The notes beneath the pieces are model-generated. The model did not search any database and was not told the DNA's origin. It saw nothing but the letters and a program-made list of their open reading frames with translations. Made by a program: the position numbers and the translations under genes. A stretch of DNA of 16,014 nt from an uncultured Ruaniaceae bacterium. Its GTDB lineage: Bacteria > Actinomycetota > Actinomycetes > Actinomycetales > Beutenbergiaceae. The first letter of the stretch is position 1, and every line of letters starts with the position of its first letter. This document shows positions 6,175 to 13,810 of this stretch, in pieces. The DNA is taken from NCBI GenBank assembly GCA_947251855.1, contig CAMXUZ010000127.1, forward strand, positions 1 to 16,014, written 5' to 3'.

Positions 6175-8739
6175 TTAGGCTCTAACCCTCGCCCCGAGAA
6201 TGGCCGCCGCAGAAAGTATCAGGAGCGCGCCAAGAGCGACCAGCCCGTCCGAACCGATCCCCGTTTCGGGCAACGTGTCGAGTCGGTCTGGGTCCTTACC
6301 GTCGGTGTCGTCTGGGTCCTTACCGTCGGTGTCGTCTGGGTCCTCACCTTCGGCGTCGCCTGGGTCTTCGTTGTCATTCAGCACTGTGAACACCATCGAG
6401 GCCGAGAGATCTCCGGAGGACAGAACTGCAGTGTGGCTGCCTGTTGAAAGCGTGTCTGAGATGAATGTGAAGGAGACGGTGCCTTCGGAGTCCGCTGATT
6501 GAGTTTCGATATCAGTGGAGTTGACGCTGAGCGTCACGGTGTTGCCGGGAGGGAAGCCGGTGCCGGTGAAGAGGATACCCGAATCTGCGAGTTCAGAGGT
6601 CGTCAACTGATCTGTTGAAGCTACGATCTCAGGGTCAACAATCGGAGCAGGATCGTAATCACCGTCGCCGGTCGCCGACCAGTGGAGATAGTTATATCCG
6701 CAGGAGCCGTTATCAATGAGAATCGTGCCCGAAGCGCTGCCGTCGGCATTCACCGTGCCGTAGACAGTAACCTCGTTTGCCGTAGTATCCGGCGACCAGT
6801 TCACGGCAAATGCTCGATCCGAGGTGATACGCGTGGGAGGCATCCCATCGAAGTTGATCGTCCCCGTTGGGTTGTCCGGGGATAGCCAGCAGACCCAACG
6901 GTATTCGGAAGAGAATCCGGAGATGTTCCCGGCGTCATCCACAGTGAACGTAACGTCGAATTCGTCGACCTCGGATGACCAGGCCGTGCCTGCGATGGGC
7001 TGTTCAGCAGTACCGGTGAACGTACCTGCTGGCGCCGGATCAGCATCCACATCGGGCACAACCGTGAGGGCCCCCGAGATCGAGACGGCTGGATGAATGA
7101 GTTCGATAGTGTGCTCGCCAACCCCAAGTGCATCCGTCAATTCGTAATCGAGTGAGCCGAGCCCCGCGAACACTGAGTCCACTACGGTGCCGTTCACTGC
7201 CACATCCACAGTGGAATCTTCCACGAGGTCGCGGGCGATGATCTTGATCGGCGCATTCTCGGATTCAGAAACCACCTCGGGAACTACGAGCATCAGCGGA
7301 GTTTCATCGTATTCAGCGAAATAGATTTCATCGGAGATTACCTCGAAGGTCTCTGAAGTGCTGCCCCCCGCCGTGGTGATGGTGAGGGTATGAGTTCCCG
7401 CCTCCAGAGCGCCGGTGAACTCGAATTCGACATCGCCGAAGAAGTCTGCCTCGGTGGTGAACGTTTCGTCACCGATCTGAATGGTGAGGGCTTCATCCTG
7501 GTCGAACCCTGATGCGGTAACGGAGAGTCCACTGCGTTCGATGTCCCATTGCGAAATCGGGGCGATGGGATCCACCTCGAAGGCGGGATCTGGGTCGGGA
7601 TCGGGTAGTCCACCATCCAGGTCGGTAGTCCACGAGAGGATGGAATTACCGCAAGGACCGTGGTCGAAGACAAACGCCCCATTAGCCGAGCCGTCAGCGT
7701 TCACTACACCTGTGAGCGTGTAATCCGATGCTCCCGGCTTCCAAGTGATCTCAAACGGACGGTCTACCGTGATGGGAGTCGCGGGAAACTCGCTATCGGC
7801 AAGCTCGATGTAGCCAGATTCGACTCCACCGGCAACGCAGACCCACCAGAACTCCCCAGTTAGGTCGCGAATGTTCCCAGAATCGTCCACCTCAAAGCTG
7901 AATGGGCGGGTGTCGGGATCATCCAGCTCACCATGACCTGCGTGGGTTTGAACGGAGCTGCCCTCGTATGTGCCAGGGGCTGGTGCTTCGCCCTGATCGT
8001 CGGCGACGACCGAGAACTCATGACTCGCGATGCCGACCGGGTGGCGGAATTCGAGTCGGTAGTCCCCCGGCGCGTAGTCGCCGATAAGTTCGTATTCGAA
8101 ATGGTATGCGTGGTGGACAGTTTCAATGATGGCGTCATTGAGGTAGACGTCAACGGGAGTATCGTACGGAAAGTCCGTGACGTAGTACTCGATCGGTTCA
8201 CTTGCGAGTTCCGAGACTGTCCTCACGTCGTGACTCGCTGTCAGGGAGGGCTCTTCGGTGTGATCGGCGTACCACTGCGCATCGTCGATCACGAAGAAGG
8301 AATCAGATACCTGATCGTCGTCTGCCACGAGGGTGAGGGTGTGCTCCCCTGCAGATGCACTGCTGGTGACATGTTCGGCGATCTCCCCGTTCGCGTCGGC
8401 GACTACGGTACCTACTGATTCGGCCCCCACTTGAACTCCGACCGAGGAGCCTGGCTGGAAACCAGAGCCTTCGACCTCTAGCCCGGTGCGTTCGAGATCC
8501 CACTCGGCGATCTCAGCCGGGTCGCCGAAGAAGCAGGCGGTGTAACCGCCGAGGCAGATATGCAGCTCCCCGGCGTCGTTGGCCTGCATCTCGGGGTCGG
8601 CGATGCTCTCTGAATCAGCTATTGCGGGGGAGGCGAAACTGACCATGAGCGCCGCTGCCCCCAGCGCGCCCAGCATGGGGTGATTCCGACCCCGCGTTCG
8701 CTTGTGTTTATGCTCCGTTGTGATCACGAGGCTCCTCAT
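6175..8739 (-). CDS. LPETG-anchored surface protein with duplicated Ig-like module block
   Basis: The 854-residue protein has an export signal: basic residues 11-19, a hydrophobic stretch 23-38, and probable cleavage after A39-I-A41. At the C-terminus are LPETG (823-827), a membrane helix (about 832-850) and RVRA, so sortase should anchor it to peptidoglycan. Between lie module A (about 73-152), B (163-247), C (253-375), then A again (393-470), B (480-562), C (568-692) and a third A (703-787). A contains SGF(Q/D) and AG(E/T)HTLT, typical of bacterial Ig-like beta domains. Each C has two cysteines (301/363 and 617/680) that could form a disulfide. Residues 788-821 are an acidic DPDDTDGK repeat spacer. 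The ligand is unknown. The start is uncertain: ATG 8739 has no ribosome site, whereas GTG 8727 has AGGAG four bases upstream. Confidence 0.9.
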   Translation of the reverse strand: MRSLVITTEHKHKRTRGRNHPMLGALGAAALMVSFASPAIADSESIADPEMQANDAGELHICLGGYTACFFGDPAEIAEWDLERTGLEVEGSGFQPGSSVGVQVGAESVGTVVADANGEIAEHVTSSASAGEHTLTLVADDDQVSDSFFVIDDAQWYADHTEEPSLTASHDVRTVSELASEPIEYYVTDFPYDTPVDVYLNDAIIETVHHAYHFEYELIGDYAPGDYRLEFRHPVGIASHEFSVVADDQGEAPAPGTYEGSSVQTHAGHGELDDPDTRPFSFEVDDSGNIRDLTGEFWWVCVAGGVESGYIELADSEFPATPITVDRPFEITWKPGASDYTLTGVVNADGSANGAFVFDHGPCGNSILSWTTDLDGGLPDPDPDPAFEVDPIAPISQWDIERSGLSVTASGFDQDEALTIQIGDETFTTEADFFGDVEFEFTGALEAGTHTLTITTAGGSTSETFEVISDEIYFAEYDETPLMLVVPEVVSESENAPIKIIARDLVEDSTVDVAVNGTVVDSVFAGLGSLDYELTDALGVGEHTIELIHPAVSISGALTVVPDVDADPAPAGTFTGTAEQPIAGTAWSSEVDEFDVTFTVDDAGNISGFSSEYRWVCWLSPDNPTGTINFDGMPPTRITSDRAFAVNWSPDTTANEVTVYGTVNADGSASGTILIDNGSCGYNYLHWSATGDGDYDPAPIVDPEIVASTDQLTTSELADSGILFTGTGFPPGNTVTLSVNSTDIETQSADSEGTVSFTFISDTLSTGSHTAVLSSGDLSASMVFTVLNDNEDPGDAEGEDPDDTDGKDPDDTDGKDPDRLDTLPETGIGSDGLVALGALLILSAAAILGARVRA
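6287..6358 (-). repeat. Three tandem 24-bp units encoding DDTDGKDP in the wall spacer
   Basis: Units at 6287-6310 and 6311-6334 are identical, and 6335-6358 is a degenerate copy. They encode the eight-residue acidic repeat just before the LPETG motif, so copy number could change without breaking frame. Confidence 0.9.
6664..8523 (-). repeat. Internal duplication of a roughly 300-residue A-B-C module block
   Basis: Protein residues 73-375 (bases 7615-8523) and 393-692 (6664-7563) align module by module. Examples are WDLERTGL with WDIERSGL, VDVYLND with VDVAVNG, FRHPVGIASHEFSVV with LIHPAVSISGALTVV, and VNADGSANGAFVFDHGPCG with VNADGSASGTILIDNGSCG. The copies have diverged considerably, so the duplication is old. 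Confidence 0.85.
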
Positions 8740-8742
8740 TTT

Positions 8743-8748
8743 TATTTA
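8743..8748 (-). promoter_or_regulatory. Possible -10 element of the surface-protein gene
   Basis: TAAATA lies in the only AT-rich patch of this intergenic region, four bases upstream of ATG 8739. If it is a -10 box, transcription would begin at or just inside that ATG, favouring GTG 8727 as the true start. No clear -35 box is seen at the right distance. Confidence 0.3.
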
Positions 8749-8863
8749 GTCAACTCAGGAAGTGGCGCTGGGCACAACCGAGTGCACCGAGCAACATCCA
8801 GAGCTAGTTTTGGGGAGGAAGTGCCCCGTAGGCACGCAAGTGGAACAACCTGGAACGAAAAGT

Positions 8864-11392
8864 CTAGGTGGTCGGTGCGGGATCGCCCAGAAGCTCAGCT
8901 CGATAAGAACCCGTCCGGTCGTAGGCGGCCTTAGCCAGCGCGAGTTCCCGCGACCGATCACCGGGATCCGTACTCATCTCGCCACGCAGCTGGTGCACAC
9001 GGCCACGCAAGTCGAGATCTCCGTCAGCGGCGAGGTAGGTTTCGGCCTCAACGAGACTCGCCCGTGCTGCGTCGATGTCGCCGCAGTCGGCAGAGATCTG
9101 GGCGCGCACGATCAATGCCTCGGCAGTTACCACCTCGACACCCAAATCCTTGGCGAGCGAGAGAACTTGCGCGATGCGATCAGTAGCCTCGGGCAAATCG
9201 CCCAAATCACGAAGCGTTTGCGCCGCCGTGATCTCGCCCGCTGCTTCGAGATAAATCAGGCCCAACTCTCGGGCGAGAGCGACGCCGGAGCTCGCCTTCG
9301 TAAGCGCCCCCGCGTAATCGTGTGTGGCCCGTTTCAACTCCGCCATGTTCACGAGAGTGTTCGCCTGAAGAACTGTATTCCCACATGCCTCGGCCGCATG
9401 CAGCGCCCGGTCGAGGACCTCCCGCTCTTGCGCGAAGTCGCCAGCGGTGTGCATGACCACACTGAGGTTGATGAGCGCTGAGACCAGGCGAACCGGTTCG
9501 TCACGTTCCTCGTGAATCTCTACCGCCCTGCGGAGGCTGCGGGTGGCGCGCTCGAGGCGTCCGTGGCGTAAGTCGATGAGCGCGGACATGTTCTCAATCA
9601 GCCCAGCCGTGCCTGGGTCGGAAAGCACCCCGGCATCGGCGATGAGGTGCCGTGCCCGCTCGAAGTGTTCCTGTGCTTCCTCCGGTCGCTGGCTGTTGAC
9701 GAGGAGCTGCCCAGAGTCGAGGCTTGCCATCGCAAGAGCATCATGATCGCCGACGTCGGCGGCGAGGTCTGCCGCTGCCTCATGAAGTCGTAACGCGTCG
9801 GAGTTGTGCCCGGCGAAATTCATCCACCAACTCAGGCCCTCGGAGATGCGAAATAGCAGCTCCGGGTGGCCCCGTTCCGGTGCGGCATGGGCCAACGTGA
9901 GCAATGAGGGCAGTCGGCGCTGCAGCCACGCGCTCGCCTCCTCCGCCGACCAAGCCTGGCTCGGGTACTCAAATGTGGTGCGGCGGGGTACGTCGTTTAT
10001 CTCCGCTGAGAGTGTCTCGTACGCCGCCCACACGCGTCGCGCGAAGTGCTGCCCCAACCGGTGGAACGCGGCGTCACGAGTGCGTGGGGAGTCAGTTTCT
10101 TCCGACTGCTCCTTGGCGTAAGCGCGAACGAGAGCGTGTAGTCCGAGCCGCCCTTCGCCGCGAGGGATGACGAGGCTCGCTCCAGCGAGCACGCCATGCG
10201 CCTCGGCGGCCTCCTCAGTTGAGATGTTCATCAGGATCGCGGCTTCTTCTACATCGACCTCGCTGACGGGCACATCGGCGAAGGCGCGAAGCAGGCGTCC
10301 GGCGGAAGCGGGCAGCGCGCGGTAGGAGATGTCGAGCTCCGCTCGCAGTTCGTCGTCGACTCGGGGAGCGGCGAGTCGACGTCGCATCAGATCAACGTGT
10401 TCGGCCAAGGTCCATCCCGGGTGAGTCGCCAACCGTCCACCGACGAGGGCGATCGCCAACGGTAGCCCTCCAGTTATTTCTGCCAGGTGCTCCGCGTGTT
10501 CTTCCGGTTCTCCGGCGAGCGTTACGGAGTTCCCCGAAGCAGTTGTGAGGGTGCGGAGCAGCGTCGCGGTTTCGCGTGCACCCAGTCCGCTCAACTCCAC
10601 GTGGGCCCAATCGCTGGTGCCTGACATCGGGGCGCGGCTCGTGACGATCACGGGAATCCTCGTATGACTTCCGAGGATCTCGTTGACCTGGTCAGTGTTC
10701 GCGGCGTCATCGAGCACGAGCAGCTTTCCGGAATTCTTCAGCGCCTGCTGGAGGCGGTCCACCCCGCCGACCTCGCTCTCACCCGCGCCTAACCGACGCA
10801 GGATCGCGCGTTGCGCAGCCGACGGAGTCACCGCTGGAGATTCTGCGTTGTGACCGCGCAGATCCAGGAAGAGGGCACCCGTGGAGAGCTCTTGAGCCAC
10901 TCGAAGCGCGAGTTGGGTCTTTCCTGCCCCGGCCATAGCCGATACCCACGCGAGTCCGTTAGATGTGACGACGTCCAAAATCCGAGTGATTTCCGCCGTC
11001 CGGCCCGTAAAATACGGTACCGGTGCGGGAACATCATCTCGGACGGAAGCAACAGCGGCCCCGTCGGAAGCGGCACGGGCCAGTCGAAGCCGGGCGGCCC
11101 AGCGTTGGCGAAGGGACGGCGGGAGACCAAGCGCGAGCGCGATCTCGATCACTGCATCAGTGTCGATTCGTCGCCGACCATCCTGAAAACAACGGTAGAT
11201 CGTCGTCCGCGGGATTCGCCGCTCATGCTCGGGCACACCGCGGCTGCCGCGCTGGCTGGCGATTCGGCGCCCGATCTCCGCGAAAGAAGGCGCCCCGTCG
11301 GCGGCCCGCAGCGCCCGCAACTCTCTGGCGATCTGGTCAAGACTCGCAGGAGGGTTGGCCCAGTCGATTGCGGCAACACTATCGCTGGGCAT
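8864..11392 (-). CDS. STAND ATPase regulator: HTH, NB-ARC and TPR domains (AfsR-like without SARP domain)
   Basis: The 842-residue protein begins with a helix-turn-helix region of XRE-like type (about 17-92; PSFAEIGRRIA ... RTTIYRCFQDGRRRIDTDAVIEI). An NB-ARC ATPase follows: FTGR (128-131), Walker A MAGAGKTQL (153-161), Walker B LLVLDD (224-229), VIVTSR (248-253) and GGLPLAIAL (308-316). After a winged-helix linker, residues from about 480 onward form TPR-type repeats, for example NMAELKRATHDYAGALTKASSGVALA. Such STAND proteins stay inactive until the repeats sense a ligand or partner, then bind ATP and oligomerise. Here the DNA-binding head suggests a transcription regulator, although the HTH could serve another role. 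ATG 11392 is chosen because GGAG lies seven bases upstream; a TTG at 11416 would add eight residues. The surface-protein gene begins 124 bp downstream on the same strand, an obvious candidate target. Confidence 0.9.
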   Translation of the reverse strand: MPSDSVAAIDWANPPASLDQIARELRALRAADGAPSFAEIGRRIASQRGSRGVPEHERRIPRTTIYRCFQDGRRRIDTDAVIEIALALGLPPSLRQRWAARLRLARAASDGAAVASVRDDVPAPVPYFTGRTAEITRILDVVTSNGLAWVSAMAGAGKTQLALRVAQELSTGALFLDLRGHNAESPAVTPSAAQRAILRRLGAGESEVGGVDRLQQALKNSGKLLVLDDAANTDQVNEILGSHTRIPVIVTSRAPMSGTSDWAHVELSGLGARETATLLRTLTTASGNSVTLAGEPEEHAEHLAEITGGLPLAIALVGGRLATHPGWTLAEHVDLMRRRLAAPRVDDELRAELDISYRALPASAGRLLRAFADVPVSEVDVEEAAILMNISTEEAAEAHGVLAGASLVIPRGEGRLGLHALVRAYAKEQSEETDSPRTRDAAFHRLGQHFARRVWAAYETLSAEINDVPRRTTFEYPSQAWSAEEASAWLQRRLPSLLTLAHAAPERGHPELLFRISEGLSWWMNFAGHNSDALRLHEAAADLAADVGDHDALAMASLDSGQLLVNSQRPEEAQEHFERARHLIADAGVLSDPGTAGLIENMSALIDLRHGRLERATRSLRRAVEIHEERDEPVRLVSALINLSVVMHTAGDFAQEREVLDRALHAAEACGNTVLQANTLVNMAELKRATHDYAGALTKASSGVALARELGLIYLEAAGEITAAQTLRDLGDLPEATDRIAQVLSLAKDLGVEVVTAEALIVRAQISADCGDIDAARASLVEAETYLAADGDLDLRGRVHQLRGEMSTDPGDRSRELALAKAAYDRTGSYRAELLGDPAPTT

Positions 11393-11557
11393 GACATGGC
11401 TCCATGTGCGGGTCAACGGTGGGTGCGAACTCTATTTGCGTTTACGGGTCACATGCTATCCGAGGGAGCGCTCCTGCCGTCGTCATTCCGGCTCAGTCTC
11501 GTCCAGAGCGGCCTGGGTGGATTGCTGGTCTGCCCATTGCGACGCCCGGGAGGACGG

Positions 11558-13405
11558 CTACGCCGCGTCCTGACCGTGAGAGCAGCTCATGAACCAGATT
11601 CTTCCGCCAGGGAATTCGTCATCGAAATCCCAGTCCTCGGGTGGTTCGTTGCTCGCTTTCATCGGGGCAACTGACCACATAGGCGAAAGGTCTGTGTTGT
11701 GCATGCCCCGGGTAATGGAGGCCTTAGTGAGCAGCGTGTCGATGAGGTTATCGGTGGCTTCATGAACGTCATCATCGCCGAGGGTGACCGCCCGTTTCTG
11801 CGAGTCGGTGAGATCAGCGCTTGGATGAGCAGGCGCGCCCCCGCGCAGTTCGGAAGAGACATCGTAGGTGCCGGTGTTGCTGCGGATGAACTGCGCCCCA
11901 CGCGGTCCTTTCCAGTGGTACTCACCGCCCCCGAGGCTGGTGTACGACCAGATCGTGTGTTCGCCGATAGCCGTGGGGGCGTTATCCCCGTGCGTTTTGA
12001 GCCGGTGGTGCGTGCGGCAGAGCGGAGCGAGATTGCAGGTGCAGGTCGCCCCGCCAGTGCCATCGGGCTTCCAGGGGATCGTATGGTCCGCGTCGCACCC
12101 ATGGGCAGGACGGATGCAGAAGGGGAAGACACATCCGTCATGGGAGAGGTGGACCTGTTCCTTTGCCCGCTCCGAAGGCTGGTAACCGTCTCCGCTGATC
12201 TCTTCGTCGCGGTCCAGGGTGGGACGGACGGTGATCGTCGGCGCGAAGGCGCCGGCCATCGTGGGCCGGGTGAACCATTCGCGGATCGTCTCCGGGGTGC
12301 ACATGATCGCCCCCGGAATTCCTTTGCCCTCGACCTTCCCGGCGGTGCCGTTCTCAGCGGAAGGCTTACCGGAAGCGGACACACCCGTGCCAGTAGAGGG
12401 GCGATCGGGAGAGAGGGCGCGGTCGGAAAGGTGCAGGAAGAGTTTCACCCCGGGCGGCGAGGCGCCCTTTCCGTTCCAATACGGCCGCGAGCCTGACTGT
12501 GGCGGGGAACCCTCCTCGCAGGCGTGAGCGGGCACCCAGGTGCCGGCGGCCGAGAGTGAAGCGTGGTTGGCGATGAGCCGCGGCCCGTGATGCGTCGGGC
12601 AGGTACAGGTGCACGTTCCGGAGATATCCAAGCCGTCGAACAGAGTTCCCTGCCCGGTTGCTGACCGGGCGAGATCTCCGAGTGCCCACGACCGGCGCGT
12701 TTCCAGCGGAGCGTCGGATCCGGCGTCCTTGAGCGCTTCTGCCCCGGCCATGACTGCTGCGTCGAGGGCAAGTGCATCGGGCACGTCGAGTTCTGCGCGA
12801 ACCGAAGTGACCCCGTGGTGGATCTCGTGGAAGAAAAAGCCTACGGTGCGGGAGTTCTTAGCCGCCTCCTCGGCGGATTCTGCCTCCTCCGCCATGAAGC
12901 GTTGGCGTGCCTCGGCAACAATGCGGTCCCGCGTCGTCAGGGTGACCCGGGCCGTGCGCTCCGACATCTGGGTATCGACGAAGTTGAGCGCGTCCCGAGA
13001 CAGATCGAAACAGTCACCCGCGAGATTGCGGGCGCGCCACACGTCCAGGCCGCCGGAGAGTACCCGTGACCACACCCGGGGAAGAAGGTGAACGAGCATG
13101 AGTGACTCGCGAATGAGCTTACGGGCCGAATGCTCGGTGAGCCCGGCGGCGATCGCGAAGTCCGTGACCGCAGCGTCATCAAAACTCGCGCAGCCTTTGC
13201 CGGCCAATTGATCGAAGACCCACTGGTCCTCCTCGCCCTCCCAACCTGGGTGCTCAGGCGGATACGGGTCGGTGGGATGGTGCTTCGCCCACTCCACCGC
13301 GAGCACGACCAAGCCGAGGTCCAGGACCCGAAGCTGATCGCGCACACCAGAGACCCCGACGAGTACCTCATCGAGAGTGGTGATCGCGGGAGTGATGTCT
13401 GCCAT
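11558..13405 (-). CDS. DUF222 / HNH endonuclease domain protein (13E12-repeat type)
   Basis: The 615-residue protein has an N-terminal DUF222 region (about 10-260), a variable linker (about 260-390) and an HNH nuclease domain near 425-475. The HNH motif is visible as DADHTIPW (His441), CTCNLAPLC (Asn458) and RTHHRLKTH (His466/467). Cys425, Cys430 and Cys463 with one of Cys455/457 could bind a structural zinc. This combination is abundant in actinobacteria and includes the REP13E12 proteins of Mycobacterium; its biological role is not established. The linker contains an extra TCTCTCPTHH cluster (264-273). ATG 13405 follows a GGGGG run by one base, a poor ribosome spacing, but no better start precedes it. 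A LexA-like palindrome lies 12 bases upstream. The gene precedes the STAND regulator with a 165-bp gap, so cotranscription is uncertain. Confidence 0.93.
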   Translation of the reverse strand: MADITPAITTLDEVLVGVSGVRDQLRVLDLGLVVLAVEWAKHHPTDPYPPEHPGWEGEEDQWVFDQLAGKGCASFDDAAVTDFAIAAGLTEHSARKLIRESLMLVHLLPRVWSRVLSGGLDVWRARNLAGDCFDLSRDALNFVDTQMSERTARVTLTTRDRIVAEARQRFMAEEAESAEEAAKNSRTVGFFFHEIHHGVTSVRAELDVPDALALDAAVMAGAEALKDAGSDAPLETRRSWALGDLARSATGQGTLFDGLDISGTCTCTCPTHHGPRLIANHASLSAAGTWVPAHACEEGSPPQSGSRPYWNGKGASPPGVKLFLHLSDRALSPDRPSTGTGVSASGKPSAENGTAGKVEGKGIPGAIMCTPETIREWFTRPTMAGAFAPTITVRPTLDRDEEISGDGYQPSERAKEQVHLSHDGCVFPFCIRPAHGCDADHTIPWKPDGTGGATCTCNLAPLCRTHHRLKTHGDNAPTAIGEHTIWSYTSLGGGEYHWKGPRGAQFIRSNTGTYDVSSELRGGAPAHPSADLTDSQKRAVTLGDDDVHEATDNLIDTLLTKASITRGMHNTDLSPMWSVAPMKASNEPPEDWDFDDEFPGGRIWFMSCSHGQDAA

Positions 13406-13417
13406 GCCCCCATGATA

Positions 13418-13433
13418 TCGAACATACGTATGG
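13418..13433. promoter_or_regulatory. Possible LexA/SOS-box-like operator
   Basis: TCGAACATACGTATGG matches 12 of 16 bases of the palindromic actinobacterial SOS box TCGAACATATGTTCGA, with one perfect half-site TCGAAC. It lies between the DUF222/HNH start (13405) and the divergent ytxH-like gene. Its inner ten bases CATACGTATG (13423-13432) are a perfect palindrome. Confidence 0.4.
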
Positions 13434-13509
13434 TTTGCTAGCCCTTGTGAACAAGTGTTCGGAAGTGGTCGCCCGTGGGCGATAGGCGCGGGCGAGCAAC
13501 GGCTGATCC

Positions 13510-13542
13510 CGCATACTTAGGTAGGCCGCATACTGGGTAGGA
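13510..13542 (+). promoter_or_regulatory. Imperfect direct repeat upstream of the ytxH-like gene
   Basis: CGCATACTTAGGTAGG (13510-13525) and CGCATACTGGGTAGG (13528-13542) repeat with an 18-base period immediately before the ribosome site. One copy could contain the -10 box; the pair could also bind a regulator. I cannot tell which. Confidence 0.35.
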
Positions 13543-13558
13543 GTAGGAGGTGGGCAAG

Positions 13559-13810
13559 ATGAAGACCCGGATGGCGTTTGTGCTCGGCGCGGGCCTGGGA
13601 TACGTATTTGGTACCCGCGCGGGGCGCGAAAAATACGAGCAGCTGGCGGCGAAGGTAGAGGAACTCTGGGCGCACCCGGCCGTTCAGAAGCAGGTCGCAG
13701 GTGCGGAAGGTGCGCTCAACGAGGTCGTTACCGAGCGCGTGCCCCGGTTGGCCAAGAAAGCTGCGTTTGCCGCGCGAGACGCGCTAGGAATGGAGCTCCC
13801 CGAGGAGTAG
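13559..13810 (+). CDS. Small YtxH-like protein
   Basis: The 83-residue product opens with a short hydrophobic, glycine-rich segment followed by the YtxH-type signature: MAFVLGAGLGYVFGTRAGREKYEQL. A charged helical region follows that is likely to lie on the cytoplasmic face of the membrane. YtxH-domain proteins are common small membrane-associated proteins, sometimes stress-linked, with no defined biochemical activity. ATG 13559 is chosen because GGAGG (13546-13550) lies eight bases upstream; the in-frame GTG at 13550 overlaps that ribosome site. It is divergent from the DUF222/HNH gene. Its last 27 bases overlap the end of the convergent nuclease gene. Confidence 0.85.
   Translation: MKTRMAFVLGAGLGYVFGTRAGREKYEQLAAKVEELWAHPAVQKQVAGAEGALNEVVTERVPRLAKKAAFAARDALGMELPEE

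Noticed and set aside
8821..8835. Hairpin GTGCC-5-GGCAC as terminator for the STAND regulator
   Set aside because: The stem is only five pairs and no U-rich tail follows on the minus strand.
11551..11571. Hairpin at the end of the DUF222/HNH gene
   Set aside because: The five-pair AGGAC/GTCCT stem overlaps the stop codon, has a bulge in its upper part, and is not followed by a U-tract.
11558..13405. 13E12-type gene as a mobile element
   Set aside because: No terminal inverted repeats, target-site duplications, second copy or integrase is visible in the window.
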